Counted from the stretch's first letter, positions 37,099-47,021 are shown. The stretch is 64,000 nucleotides of DNA from an uncultured Eubacteriales bacterium (GCA_902767225.1 CACXGN010000007.1:20292-84291), one strand, 5' to 3'. The notes: generated by a model from the letters alone, not told the origin. Program-made: numbers and translations.

Positions 37099-38760
37099 TT
37101 ATCTCCATTTAACGTTTGTTTTTATTATTTTTGCGGGAACTCCGCCGACCAAAGCATTTGGCGGAACGTCTTTATTCACGACCGCGCCCGCTGCTATAAT
37201 CGCGCCGTCGCCTATCGTAACGCCTTTAAGGATCTTCGCCCCCATACCTATCCATACGTGATCACCGATGTGTATCGGGGCGCTCTCGGAATATCCGTCG
37301 TATAAAAGTTTATGGTTGTCCGAATCGCGGATCATAACGTGTTCGGCAATGCTTACCCCGTTACCTATTGTGATTTCGTTAAAACAGTTTATCTGTGAAA
37401 AATTATTCAGATACCCCGAGCCGAGAGTAAGTTTTGCTCCGTTTGCAACGGATACGTAAGTGCCGGAATACGTTCTGAAAGTTCCCGTGACTTTAAGTTC
37501 CGAATTTTCGCTTAAAACAAGCACTCCCGGAAAATTCTGTTTTCCGTCCCAACAAAGGTTAACGTTAAAGCAAGCTTCTCTCGCACTTAATTTCGCCCGT
37601 TTATGGACTTGCATCTTTGTTTTTTTGTTTACGAGTATCAGCCCGCCGCTCTTTTTCGAATATTTTAAGGAACTGAATTTTTTTAGATATTTTGTCTTTA
37701 ATATTATTAAAAAGTCAGTTATAAACGCCCTTAGCCGCCTTAACCGATTACTGTCGTCATAAAGATATATCGCTCGTCGAACGGCTTTTTTTATTTTACC
37801 TTTTAAAACATACTTCGCTATAAGCAGTTCTTTTTCGGACATATTCCGCTCTTCACAATCTTTTTTCGATATCTTTGAAAGACTGTCTGCAAGTTTAATG
37901 AACTCGGGAGTTTTTAATAACTCTTCTATTTTTTTTATAGTGTCTTTCTCAAAAAGCACTATCTTTTTAAGTTGTTCTTCGATAAAGCAGTAATACTTTA
38001 AATCGAGATTAATTTCGTTACCGTAGCCTTTTGCGTCTTCAAGTATCCTATCATAGCAATATAATTGATCGAAAATAGTAGATCGCTTATACGATGAATA
38101 TAGTCCGTTTTCGCTTTTAACGTAAAAGTAAGGCGCTTCCGATATGAAAACAGTCGAATTTATCGACTTGATATAATCCAAAATAAAAATCATATCTTCA
38201 CCGAAAGACATTTTCTCATTAAAGCGAATTTTATTCGCACGAATAATATCCAGCCTGAATAGTTTATTACATACCGAAAATAAACCTATGTCGTTGCAAT
38301 TTACAATATTTGTATATAGCGTTTCCTTTAAATTATTTCCAGATAAAACTTCCCCGTCCAAATACGCATGTTTTCTTAGTATATCATTAGTTTTAGTAAC
38401 GACGTGAAAGTTTGAAACGCATAAATCCGCTTTTTTATCATATGCGGCATTATATAAAACTTTAAGAAAATTTTCGGCAACATAATCGTCACTATCGATA
38501 AATGCGATAAATTCCCCTTCGGCTTTATCTATACCGAAGTTCCTTGCCTTAGATACTCCGCCGTTTTTTATATGATAAACCTTTATGCGGGCGTCTTTTT
38601 TTTCATACTCATCGCATATCTTTGCTGATAGATCGGTAGATCCGTCGTCAATTAAGATCGCTTCAAAATCCTTAAACGATTGACCTATTAGCGACTTTAA
38701 GCATCTATTAAGTTTTTCTTCCCTGTTATAAACGGGAACTATTACGCTGATTTTAGGCAT
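37099..38760 (-). CDS. Fusion: GT2 glycosyltransferase with hexapeptide acyltransferase
   Basis: A 553-residue two-domain protein. Residues 1-300 or so are a GT2 enzyme (ISVIVPVYNREEKLNRCLKSL, AILIDDGSTD, FIAFIDSDDYV). A helical linker with basic residues (about 300-385) leads to a left-handed beta-helix acyltransferase (about 395-553) with RDSDNHKLLYDG (the likely catalytic His), then IHIGDHVWIGMGAKILKGV and IAAGAVVNKDVPPNALVGGVPAKII. One protein would add a sugar and O- or N-acetylate it. Both halves look intact. The fusion is uncommon; separate GT2 and acyltransferase genes also exist in this cluster. Confidence 0.9.
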   Translation of the reverse strand: MPKISVIVPVYNREEKLNRCLKSLIGQSFKDFEAILIDDGSTDLSAKICDEYEKKDARIKVYHIKNGGVSKARNFGIDKAEGEFIAFIDSDDYVAENFLKVLYNAAYDKKADLCVSNFHVVTKTNDILRKHAYLDGEVLSGNNLKETLYTNIVNCNDIGLFSVCNKLFRLDIIRANKIRFNEKMSFGEDMIFILDYIKSINSTVFISEAPYFYVKSENGLYSSYKRSTIFDQLYCYDRILEDAKGYGNEINLDLKYYCFIEEQLKKIVLFEKDTIKKIEELLKTPEFIKLADSLSKISKKDCEERNMSEKELLIAKYVLKGKIKKAVRRAIYLYDDSNRLRRLRAFITDFLIILKTKYLKKFSSLKYSKKSGGLILVNKKTKMQVHKRAKLSAREACFNVNLCWDGKQNFPGVLVLSENSELKVTGTFRTYSGTYVSVANGAKLTLGSGYLNNFSQINCFNEITIGNGVSIAEHVMIRDSDNHKLLYDGYSESAPIHIGDHVWIGMGAKILKGVTIGDGAIIAAGAVVNKDVPPNALVGGVPAKIIKTNVKWR

Positions 38761-38761
38761 T

Positions 38762-39901
38762 TTATTTAATAAACAGTTCTTCTATTTCTGAAATTATTTT
38801 TTCTTCGTTAAAAAAGGATTTTCTCTCTTCGGCGCGTTTTTTAAGTTTAATCAAAATTTCGCGATTATCGAGTATTTTCTTTATTCCATTATACAACCCA
38901 AACTCGCTATTGTCTACTACTAAACCGTATTTCCCGTTATCCAAAATCTCTTTCGGACCCGTGCAATCTGTGCTTAAAACGGGCGTCCCCAAAATCAAGG
39001 CTTCGGCAACGGTAAGGTTATAGCCTTCGTATAGCGAAGAGCAAACGTAAAGGTCTGCATTTTTCATATACGGATAGGGATTTAACTTCTTTCCGAGAAG
39101 TTTAACGTTACTGATTTTTTCGTCTTCAATATGTTTTAATAAATCATCTCTCTCTTCACCGTCTCCGATTAGACATAAATCGAGCGAATATCCTTCTTCA
39201 GCCAAAGATTTTACTGCGCTTATTAATCTTTCGTATCCTTTTTGCCGAGTTAGCCTTCCTACCGACAAAACGGTAAACTTATTAAATTCTAAATTGCAGG
39301 GTTCTTGACTTAAAGCCTTTATTCTTTCAATCGGCAGTAGATTATATATAGTTAAAGTTTTATCGTTATATCCTATCGTCTTAATAAACCCGTCTTTCGC
39401 CTGATTAGAAACGCAGACTATTTTATCGAACTTTCCATATGCAAAAATCGTTTCGTTTCGGTTTTTAAAATTGTTGTCTATCCCCGAGCACTTCGTAAAA
39501 TCGTTATGCACCTAGGCAAGCTTTACCGAGTTTTTATTAGTAGATCCGCTTATGATTTTTATTGATAGTCCGCGGAAAAAGCCTATTTCCACGTCGTATT
39601 TTTCGTTTCCTACGTAATACTTATAAAGAGCATTTGCGCTTGCTCGCGTTTCCCACATACCGTCGTCGTAAAATTTATGGCGGATATACGGCAAACGTTT
39701 CATTATCTTGTGCGGTTTATACGGCTTATAAACGTATTTTACGCGCTTATCGAGTTCGCCAAAAAGGTCGTTTTCCGGATTTAACGCTAAAATAGTAACG
39801 TCGTGCCCGCGGGAAGATAACGCATTTGCGATATTAACTTGAACGCGTTCAAGCCCACCGACTTTAAGCCAGGGCAGAACGAATAAAATCTTCTTTCCCA
39901 T
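38762..39901 (-). pseudogene. GT4 family glycosyltransferase interrupted by an in-frame TAG
   Basis: Two adjacent open stretches (39901-39512 and 39511-38762) are in the same frame with no base lost. Together they make a normal GT-B enzyme: N-terminal half VLPWLKVGGLERVQVNIANALSSRG, C-terminal half LSVGRLTRQKGYERLISA, SLYEGYNLTVAEALILGTPVLSTD. The break is a TAG at 39514-39512, exactly where family members have a Trp (KLA-Trp-VHNDF), so one base change TGG to TAG explains it. TAG ends other genes here (queA, 48046, 55248), so general recoding is unlikely. A GTG follows directly and might reinitiate, but no ribosome site is seen. Start placed at ATG 39901, two bases from the ugd stop. Confidence 0.85.
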
Positions 39902-39902
39902 T

Positions 39903-41141
39903 TTAATCTCTAAAATATAGATCTCTCGTATAAACTTTTTCTTTAACGTCACTAAGGATAGGATCGAATCTGTTGACTATTATAACCTGGCTATCCTTTT
40001 TAAACTTATCAAGGTCGTTTACGATTTTGCTACCGAAAAAACTTTCTCCGTCTTTTAGCGTAGGCTCGTATATTATTACCGTAGCCCCCTTTGCCTTTAT
40101 GCGCTTAATAACGCCTTGCACAGAACTTTGGCGGAAGTTATCCGAATTGCTTTTCATCGTAAGTCTATATACGCCGACCGTGCATTGTTTTTCAAAACTT
40201 TCGTCGAAAGAATTTTCCGAATCGTAATCGTAATATCCAGCCTTTTTTAAAACCCTGTCCGCGATAAAATCTTTTCTGGTGGCGTTGCTTTTTACTATTG
40301 CGTTGATAAGATTTTGCGGCACGTCCTGATAATTTGCCAAAAGTTGCTTGGTGTCTTTGGGAAGGCAATATCCGCCGTATCCGAAAGAAGGGTTATTATA
40401 ATGATCGCCTATTCTGGGGTCAAGGCATACTCCGTCTATAATATCTTTTGTTTTAAGATTTTTAAGTTCGGCGTAGGTATCGAGTTCGTTAAAATACGAA
40501 ACCCTGAGCGCAAGATAAGTGTTTGCGAAAAGCTTGACCGCTTCCGCCTCGGAATACCCCATAACGAGTTTTTTAACGTCTTTTTTGTCAGCACAATCAA
40601 TTAGCATATCCGCAAATTCATTTGCCTTTTTAACGCTATTTATATCCGATATGAGCGTGCCGACGACTATTCTTGACGGATTTAAATTATCGTAAAGCGC
40701 TTTTCCTTCACGCAAAAATTCCGGACTGAACATAATGTTTTTGTTGCCCGTCCTTTTGATCGTTTTTTCGGTAAACCCTACGGGAACGGTGGACTTAACC
40801 ACAATAGTTGCGTTTTTATTTACATTGCAAACGGTATCTATAACGCTGTCTACCGCCGAAGTATCGAAAAAATTCTTTTTAACGTCGTAATCGGTGGGCG
40901 TTGCGATAATTACCACGTCCGCACCCTTATATACTTCGTCTGACGAAAGAAACGCTTTTAGATTAAGCTTTTTTTCTGCAAAAAACTTTTCGATATACTC
41001 GTCTTTAATGGGCGATTTTCTGTCATTTATCAAATCGACTTTACTTTTTATAACGTCGACTGCTTTAACTTCGTATTTAGTAGATAAAAGAGTTGCCAGC
41101 GATAATCCAACGTATCCCGTTCCGGCTATTGCGATTTTCAT
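39903..41141 (-). CDS. ugd: UDP-glucose/UDP-sugar 6-dehydrogenase
   Basis: A 412-residue NAD-dependent enzyme that oxidises C6 of a UDP-hexose to the uronic acid in two steps. The N-terminal Rossmann motif is [14 protein letters not shown]; the catalytic core has [43 protein letters not shown] and [13 protein letters not shown] with catalytic Cys259. The compact form and internal details match HasB/Ugd types that make UDP-glucuronate, though UDP-HexNAc acids cannot be excluded. It shares an ATGA overlap with the upstream GT2 gene. It supplies an acidic sugar to the polymer. Confidence 0.93.
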   Translation of the reverse strand: MKIAIAGTGYVGLSLATLLSTKYEVKAVDVIKSKVDLINDRKSPIKDEYIEKFFAEKKLNLKAFLSSDEVYKGADVVIIATPTDYDVKKNFFDTSAVDSVIDTVCNVNKNATIVVKSTVPVGFTEKTIKRTGNKNIMFSPEFLREGKALYDNLNPSRIVVGTLISDINSVKKANEFADMLIDCADKKDVKKLVMGYSEAEAVKLFANTYLALRVSYFNELDTYAELKNLKTKDIIDGVCLDPRIGDHYNNPSFGYGGYCLPKDTKQLLANYQDVPQNLINAIVKSNATRKDFIADRVLKKAGYYDYDSENSFDESFEKQCTVGVYRLTMKSNSDNFRQSSVQGVIKRIKAKGATVIIYEPTLKDGESFFGSKIVNDLDKFKKDSQVIIVNRFDPILSDVKEKVYTRDLYFRD

Positions 41142-42205
41142 TTGATCCCCTTGACCTTTCTGTAAATTTTAATAATGAATTTATTGTTCCTTATTTTCGA
41201 CTTGAACTTCTCTTTTCTATGAATCGAGAATACTTTTTTAACGTCTTTGTTTTTTATTACGTTATAATATGTTTCCGCGTCCGATCGAACGGTTGCACTT
41301 AAAACAAAACTTTGCACGTCTTCGCGGTTTAATATATTTTCAACGTATTTTTTCTTTTCGCTTTTAGATAAATTCCAGCGCGGATTGTCAAACATATTGA
41401 GCGTTCCGAAAACCGAAATTACAAAAGACGAATCGTAATGCGTTTTAACTTCCCCGCAGTATACCCCGAAAGAAGTTAAAACTTCTTTTAGATGAGTGTA
41501 ATAATAAACGTTTATATCTATGTAGTTTTTCGGGAACTTTATATCAGTTTTTTCTTGGTCGTTAACTATATAGTTATAAAACCCCTTTTCGACCGAAGTT
41601 ACCTTTTTTGCCACCGAATAAACGTCTATATTGAACACGGCGTCTTGGCAGCGCCTTAAATTCGTGAAACGGACGTTGTTTTTTATTACCGTTTCTCTTT
41701 TATAGATTTTATTCCAAGGCACGTCGAAAATCGTGGTCGTCGGAAAAAGCGTCATAACGTTTTTGCGGCACTCTTCTTGCGAAATAAAATCGACCTTCGG
41801 ACAGAGCGCTTCACCCGTTTTTTCGAGTTTTTGCGAATAGTAATTAACACCCGAAAAAACTATATCGTAATCGCCCTTTTCAGCCGCAGAGATAAGCGTT
41901 TCGTAAAAGTCGTTTTCAAACCAGTCGTCAGCGTCCGGAAAGGCAAGATATTCTCCTTTTGCTATTTCTATACCCGCGTTTCTGGCAGAGCCCGCGCCCC
42001 CGTTTTCTTTATCGATAACGCTAACGCGTTTATCATTTTGCGCAAACTTTTTGCAAAGCGCAAGGCTATTATCTTTCGAGCCGTCGTTGACAAGTATTAT
42101 TTCGTAACTTGTAAACGTCTGCGCATATATCGACTGCATGCACTTATCAAGGTATTTTTCCGCATTATATACGGGAACTATTATGCTTAACTTAATTTTC
42201 TTCAT
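41138..42205 (-). CDS. GT2 family glycosyltransferase
   Basis: A 355-residue enzyme. The GT-A domain is at the N-terminus: [63 protein letters not shown] with the DxD as DADD. A C-terminal helical region without clear membrane spans follows. It overlaps the CapF-like gene by 14 bases and the ugd gene by four, so it is translationally coupled with both. Donor and acceptor unknown. Confidence 0.9.
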   Translation of the reverse strand: MKKIKLSIIVPVYNAEKYLDKCMQSIYAQTFTSYEIILVNDGSKDNSLALCKKFAQNDKRVSVIDKENGGAGSARNAGIEIAKGEYLAFPDADDWFENDFYETLISAAEKGDYDIVFSGVNYYSQKLEKTGEALCPKVDFISQEECRKNVMTLFPTTTIFDVPWNKIYKRETVIKNNVRFTNLRRCQDAVFNIDVYSVAKKVTSVEKGFYNYIVNDQEKTDIKFPKNYIDINVYYYTHLKEVLTSFGVYCGEVKTHYDSSFVISVFGTLNMFDNPRWNLSKSEKKKYVENILNREDVQSFVLSATVRSDAETYYNVIKNKDVKKVFSIHRKEKFKSKIRNNKFIIKIYRKVKGIK

Positions 42206-42941
42206 AACTTAAATAAGTGACGTAAAGTTTATTATCTATATCGGACGTTATATCCGGCTTAACGCCTTTTTTCTGACAATCCCTAAAGTAAAAGAACTTG
42301 TCCGCAAGTTCGCCAAGCGTTATGTGATATATCTTGCTTTCATCAAGCCTATATATCCCGTCGGCATCCGGAACTGCGACGCCCTTTATTTGCGAAAGGA
42401 AACTTTCTATCACGTCGTCTACGTAATAAAAATTCATTAAAATATTTCGGTTTGAAATAATAATCGGAAGATCTCTATTGATGTTATGACAAAATGTCGC
42501 GACTACCGAGTGATGGTTAGGCGTAGCCCACTTCCCGAAAACGTTAAGTAGCCTATAAATTATTGCCTTATTCCCGTTCTTATCGGAAAACTCTTTGAGC
42601 ATGTTCTCCGCGATTATTTTGCTTCTTCCGTAATCGTTGTTGTCCGTCGCCTGAATAGAAGAAGTCAAAACGACAGGACACTTATTACCCGAATTTTCAA
42701 GCGTTTTTAATATATAGCCGAAAAAGTCGTCGTTTACCTTATAAAAATCTTCGTTGTCTTTCGGGCGGTGAACTGCGGCAAAGTGGAATAAAAAGTCGCA
42801 CTCTTTAAGGTTTTTTTCAAGCAAAAGATTGCTTGTTCCGAGCGAGTGATGCATGATATTCACGTCGTCGAGTTTAACGAGTTTTTCTATCAGGTTTTTT
42901 CCCAAAAAACCGTCCGCACCGGTTATCAAAATGTTTTTCAT
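42192..42941 (-). CDS. CapF/WbjC-like SDR reductase lacking the cupin domain
   Basis: A 249-residue extended short-chain dehydrogenase. Gly motif TGADGFLG (residues 7-14) and catalytic YGRSK (Tyr104, Lys108) are intact. The segments SSIQATDNNDYGRSK, NVFGKWATPNHHSVVATFCHNI and LNFYYVDDVIESFL-like residues match the N-terminal domain of Staphylococcus CapF, a bifunctional enzyme of UDP-L-FucNAc synthesis. CapF has about 120 further residues forming a zinc cupin that epimerises C3. Here the protein stops at the end of the SDR domain (TYLSYEEN). It may carry out only the reduction. No separate cupin gene is visible nearby. This is not a frameshift: the frame ends with a clean TAA that overlaps the next gene. 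Confidence 0.82.
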   Translation of the reverse strand: MKNILITGADGFLGKNLIEKLVKLDDVNIMHHSLGTSNLLLEKNLKECDFLFHFAAVHRPKDNEDFYKVNDDFFGYILKTLENSGNKCPVVLTSSIQATDNNDYGRSKIIAENMLKEFSDKNGNKAIIYRLLNVFGKWATPNHHSVVATFCHNINRDLPIIISNRNILMNFYYVDDVIESFLSQIKGVAVPDADGIYRLDESKIYHITLGELADKFFYFRDCQKKGVKPDITSDIDNKLYVTYLSYEEN

Positions 42942-42955
42942 AATACACCTAAAAA

Positions 42956-44011
42956 TTATTTTTCTATATTAAATACTTTATTTTTCGCATACTCTATCAT
43001 TTTAAGCGGCGAAAAGTCGTAATCGTTTTTAGCGTATGGCTTATCGATAAAATTTACGTCGATATCTTCTACCTTATCGAAAATCAAAAAGTTATCGGGA
43101 ACGTAGTAAGGCTTATCCGCAATCTCTTTTAAATTCGTTATAAGTTTTTTATGATATGTTACCGCCTCTTGCAGTCTTATAGTGCTGCCGTTTTGGCTGC
43201 CCAAAGGCACGTCTAACATACATTTAGCGCCCCAAATTATCGGAAGCGTTTTATTATAATACGGGCAGTAATCGTTTACCGTAAAATACGAATTTTTGTA
43301 TTTTACGCGAAAGCCTTTGCCGTAGGCTTCGGTTTCGTAATTTTTTAATAGATCTTCTTCCGTTTGCTTTTCGACGGAAACAAGCCTGAAATCGCAAACC
43401 TTACCTTTATCGGATAAATACTTAAATATTTCAAACAGTATCGGGAATTTTCCCTTATCCGCACCTACGAACATAACGTCAGAGAATGTTTTATCTTTCG
43501 GTATCCTTTTATCATCCATATTCACGCCGGCGTAAATACCTTCGTAAAAAGTAAACCCGTATTTTTCGGCGTCAGACCTATCGAAAGTTAAAACCAAATC
43601 GAAATTCGCTTTAACGTATTCGGGCGTTAACTGATGCCATGTCGAGGCGATATCGAACGAATAGTATACATATTTGGCGTTTTTGTAATATCCCTTTAAC
43701 AATCTCATAAAGTTATAAAAATACGGCTCGTCTTCCATTTTAAACATTGAAAACACGAACAGAATCTCGTCGTCTTTTTTGCAAGTTCTTAAAAACTCGT
43801 ATTTTAAAACTTTATACGCCAACTTTTTTATCAAAAAGCACGGTAAAAACTTCGTCGCCTTATTTGAGAATATGCGAGCAAGATTTCTTTGGAACTCTCT
43901 CGACTCCGGAAAAAAGCAATGGTATTCAATATCCGAATTTATCACGTCGTAAAAAATTCCGGTCCCTTTATCATATAGCTTATCGTTCGGTCCGAAAACC
44001 ACCGTCTTCAT
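42956..44011 (-). CDS. Putative GT-B-like glycosyltransferase, paralogue A
   Basis: A 351-residue protein of an uncharacterised type that often appears in glycan clusters. It has a Rossmann-like N-terminal half (MKTVVFGPNDKLY...) with FDLVLTFDRSDAEKYGF and DVMFVGADKGKFPILFEIFKYL, then YCPYYNKTLP, ITNLKEIADKPYYV and a terminal YDFSPLKMIEYA. It is paralogous to the gene at 45959-47002, with conserved ITNxxx, YHKKLIT/YHKKIIT and DFSPLKM blocks. The overall shape suggests a GT-B enzyme, but catalytic residues are not assigned, and it could instead modify the glycan in another way. Confidence 0.6.
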   Translation of the reverse strand: MKTVVFGPNDKLYDKGTGIFYDVINSDIEYHCFFPESREFQRNLARIFSNKATKFLPCFLIKKLAYKVLKYEFLRTCKKDDEILFVFSMFKMEDEPYFYNFMRLLKGYYKNAKYVYYSFDIASTWHQLTPEYVKANFDLVLTFDRSDAEKYGFTFYEGIYAGVNMDDKRIPKDKTFSDVMFVGADKGKFPILFEIFKYLSDKGKVCDFRLVSVEKQTEEDLLKNYETEAYGKGFRVKYKNSYFTVNDYCPYYNKTLPIIWGAKCMLDVPLGSQNGSTIRLQEAVTYHKKLITNLKEIADKPYYVPDNFLIFDKVEDIDVNFIDKPYAKNDYDFSPLKMIEYAKNKVFNIEK

Positions 44012-44994
44012 CAGTTTTCTCCTTTTTTTAATATGCCATTTATTTTGTTTATTAAAGCGTTGAATTTTTCTACTATTATAGGCTTTCTTGTGTTATAAGT
44101 TTTAACCGTTTTCATAAAGGATTTAAGATTTTGAACGGATTTTATATCGAAATCGAAAAATCCGTTTTGCTTAAATGAAACGATAAACGTATCCGATTTT
44201 TTATCTGATAGTAAAACGGGAAGTTCCAGTCTATAATGCATATAGCAGAACTCGTCCTTTTTGACCTTAAAAAATCTTCTGTAATACCTTATTATTCTGC
44301 CGTTTTCGGATACGAAAATCTGATAGTGATAATTTTTCGGGGACGGATATGCGGTCTTTATTTTAAAGCCTTTTTCAATATGCTCTTTATCGACGACCTG
44401 CATCCCCTTTTCGTTCATTATATCCGCGGCAAAGATCCCGTCGTATAATTTAATGCTTGCGGCTTTCGCCTTTTTATTCATATCCAGTTCGTCAAAAGCG
44501 ACGTTTCCCGAAAATAAAACTTCTTTATAATCTTTTGAGCCTTCTGCTTGTACCTTAAAAAGTTCGTTTATCTCCGGCACGTTTTTCATAAAGCAAAGAT
44601 GCCCTGCATGGTTTATCTTATCGAATTTACGGTAATCGATTTTATCCATAAATTCGGATATTTTTCCGTAAATAACGTCAACGTCGCCATACGCCCAATA
44701 TTTATAGCCTTTAAGGTAGTCTTCGCAGATTAATCCATACATGGGCTTAAAGTCGCAAAGTTTATATGGCTTTGGTATCTTAAAATCTATTCCGAGTTTT
44801 TGAACAGCCATATCGTTAAATTTCGCTAATGTGGTCTTTATCCACTTAATATTTTCGGCGAGATAAATAGGCTCGTTATCGTCGGTAAAGATAAAAAAGT
44901 CCACGTCGGGATTTCTTCTTGCGCTTTCGTAAAAAAGCGCGAAAGAAGGCTTGAATTTTCCGAAATACGGTAAAATCACCGCAAACTTATTCAT
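44011..44994 (-). CDS. DUF6625-type putative glycosyltransferase
   Basis: A 327-residue protein that fits a family of unknown, probably GT-A, glycosyltransferases found in polysaccharide clusters. KFAVILPYFGKFKPSFALFYES begins the domain, PYKLCDFKPMYGLICEDYLKGYKYWAYGDVDVIYG contains a DVD (metal-binding candidate), and NHAGHLCFMKNVPEIN follows. The C-terminal part contains conserved aromatic and His residues (FCYMHYRLELP). It shares one base with the paralogue A gene (start and stop touching) and overlaps the GT14 gene by eight bases. Confidence 0.7.
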   Translation of the reverse strand: MNKFAVILPYFGKFKPSFALFYESARRNPDVDFFIFTDDNEPIYLAENIKWIKTTLAKFNDMAVQKLGIDFKIPKPYKLCDFKPMYGLICEDYLKGYKYWAYGDVDVIYGKISEFMDKIDYRKFDKINHAGHLCFMKNVPEINELFKVQAEGSKDYKEVLFSGNVAFDELDMNKKAKAASIKLYDGIFAADIMNEKGMQVVDKEHIEKGFKIKTAYPSPKNYHYQIFVSENGRIIRYYRRFFKVKKDEFCYMHYRLELPVLLSDKKSDTFIVSFKQNGFFDFDIKSVQNLKSFMKTVKTYNTRKPIIVEKFNALINKINGILKKGEN

Positions 44995-45952
44995 CGGCTA
45001 TCTCCCTGTCGATCATGTCTAAAACTTTCCCGTCAACGGTCGTATCGAACTTTCTTGCAAACAATGCCTTTTTTGCCATAATCCTGTCAAAGTCTTCTAC
45101 CGTTATCACGTGCGGGTGTCCCACGTTTTCTTTTCCTGGTGCTCTGAAATTCGCATAAGTAAGTGAATGCTGTTCATTCTTTTCATAAAACCCTTTCGGA
45201 TCAAAAACGTCTTTATATAGCGGGGACATATTTACCATCGTTTGAAAGAAAGTCTCTTCCGGTGTTGCCGTCTTTTTATAAATCTTTATTGCTTTCTTGT
45301 TTTCATTAATATAATTGCTTATAAAATCTATCACTTTATGCGGAAGTATCCACCACGCCGAGCCGAACCCTAATTTCAAACCGAGTTTTTCAAGTCTATT
45401 TAAAGGCATTCCTAAAAATTTAACTGCAAATTTTTCGGCGATAACGGTATTTAAAACGAGAAACTTTCTTATTAGCCCTTTTTTATAATCGCGTTGGATA
45501 TTATCTATTTTATTCGTGTAGTAAGCAAACCCAAATTTTCTGCCAAGCATTTCGGGAACGCCGTTAGTTTCAACGTCAATAATGGGTTTCGGATATTCGC
45601 GCTCTAAAAAATCTGTAATATAACGCTTGCTCTTTATGGGATAGTCTTGCCCCGATAGCAGCATAAAATACGAATACTTTTCGCCCGTTTTATTTTCGTT
45701 ATAAGCGGCAGCGTCGATAAGGTTTAACGCAATTTGCACCAAGCTCCAATTATCCAGTTCACCATGAATACGTTTATTTATAACGAACACGTTTTTTGCA
45801 CAAGCCGCAATTTCGCAAATTTCTTCTTTTGAAAGTTTCCAGTTTTTATCAAGATGGATAAAAACGTGAACGCTATCCGAAGAAACGGCTTTTATAAGCC
45901 TAATTAACTGCTCTTTATTTTTATGGGCGATGATCAGCGCTGCGTGTGTCAT
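44987..45952 (-). CDS. GT14 (core-2/I-branching type) glycosyltransferase
   Basis: A 321-residue protein of the Branch family, whose animal members attach GlcNAc in beta-1,6 linkage to make core-2 and I-antigen branches. Recognisable parts are HAALIIAHKNKEQLIRLIKAV, VHVFIHLDKNWKLS, SYFMLLSGQDYPIKS, and GFGSAWWILPHKVIDFI followed by ATPEETFFQTMVNM. There is no membrane helix or signal, so it acts in the cytosol on the lipid-linked glycan. Bacterial members with known activity are few; the sugar may be GlcNAc, or xylose as in some relatives. Confidence 0.88.
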   Translation of the reverse strand: MTHAALIIAHKNKEQLIRLIKAVSSDSVHVFIHLDKNWKLSKEEICEIAACAKNVFVINKRIHGELDNWSLVQIALNLIDAAAYNENKTGEKYSYFMLLSGQDYPIKSKRYITDFLEREYPKPIIDVETNGVPEMLGRKFGFAYYTNKIDNIQRDYKKGLIRKFLVLNTVIAEKFAVKFLGMPLNRLEKLGLKLGFGSAWWILPHKVIDFISNYINENKKAIKIYKKTATPEETFFQTMVNMSPLYKDVFDPKGFYEKNEQHSLTYANFRAPGKENVGHPHVITVEDFDRIMAKKALFARKFDTTVDGKVLDMIDREIADE

Positions 45953-45958
45953 CCCCTT

Positions 45959-47002
45959 TTACCTCTTAAACAATCTATTTTGTAGCATTTTAACCATTTT
46001 TAGCGGTGAAAAATCGTAATCTACTTCTACCATGGGCGAGTTTATAAACTCCACCATTTCCTTTCCGCTGGCTTTTTTTAAGTTTTCAATAAATAGGATA
46101 TTTTCTTTTTTATAATACGATTTTATTGTTGCGGTGGCACAATTTGTGATTATTTTTTTGTGGTATACGGTGGCTTCCGGAAGGCGCAACGTTGGCGCCG
46201 TTTGCGCAGAAAGCGTTATCTCGACCATACATTTTGTTTTAGAGATATAAGAAAGCGTTCGCGGATACGGGCAGTATTCGTTGATATGTAACTCCGAATT
46301 TTTATACGTAATAAGTCGCTGCCCTTCTTGATACCCGAAAAGATCTTTCAGTTTTATTACGTTTTCTTCTAAAACTCCGAACAGGAAGAAGATAACCTTT
46401 TTATTTTCATCGGCAAGTTTTTTAAATATATCGATAATCAAATCGAATCTTCCCCGATCGCCGCCGACAAAAAAAACGTCAGAAGGCTCGGAATTGGTTT
46501 TAAATTCTTCTTCGATTTTATTTATATCCTGAACAGAATAAACTTCTTCATACGCTTCGATTCCGTATTTATAAGCCTCTGTTTTATCGAAAGATAACAC
46601 AACGTCGAACTCTTGTTTTATAAAATCCAATTTTTCGGGAGAACAAGTTTCCACAATGTCGTTGTAATAAAAAACAAGTTTGCTTTTTTTATATCTTCTT
46701 TTCAAAAACTTTACAAAGTCATAAAAAATACCCCTTGAAAGCATATTATATTGACAAGTAAATATAAAAAGAACTTCTTCGTTTTTACGGATCGTTTTTA
46801 AAAAGTCATAGCCAAGCAAAAACCTATAAATAAGTTTTTTTAAGAAAAACGGCGTTATTTTTGCTATTTTTCGCGTGTATAAGCGCTTTTTAACCCCGTT
46901 ATTTAAATCGAACTCGCAATATTCCGTTTGCTTGTCGTTTATAACGTCCGTATATGCCCATCTAACGATACTCGGGCTTGATGCAAAGAAAACCGTTTTC
47001 AT
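45959..47002 (-). CDS. Putative GT-B-like glycosyltransferase, paralogue B
   Basis: A 347-residue paralogue of the protein at 42956-44011. The two share the order of motifs: FFVGGDRGRFDLIIDIFKKL here versus FVGADKGKFPILFEIFKYL there, YCPYPRTLSYISKTKCMVEI versus YCPYYNKTLPIIWGAKCMLDV, YHKKIITN versus YHKKLITN, and the final YDFSPLKM. They flank the DUF6625 and GT14 genes symmetrically, so a duplication is likely. Identity is moderate and localised, suggesting old divergence with distinct specificities. No catalytic residue is assigned. Confidence 0.6.
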   Translation of the reverse strand: MKTVFFASSPSIVRWAYTDVINDKQTEYCEFDLNNGVKKRLYTRKIAKITPFFLKKLIYRFLLGYDFLKTIRKNEEVLFIFTCQYNMLSRGIFYDFVKFLKRRYKKSKLVFYYNDIVETCSPEKLDFIKQEFDVVLSFDKTEAYKYGIEAYEEVYSVQDINKIEEEFKTNSEPSDVFFVGGDRGRFDLIIDIFKKLADENKKVIFFLFGVLEENVIKLKDLFGYQEGQRLITYKNSELHINEYCPYPRTLSYISKTKCMVEITLSAQTAPTLRLPEATVYHKKIITNCATATIKSYYKKENILFIENLKKASGKEMVEFINSPMVEVDYDFSPLKMVKMLQNRLFKR

Positions 47003-47021
47003 ACTTTTTTCCCAAAAAATT

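Noticed and set aside
39509..39514. TAG read as a sense codon (amber recoding) in the GT4 gene
   Set aside because: TAG ends queA and the genes at 48046 and 55248, and those proteins end at their normal family length. A point mutation is simpler.
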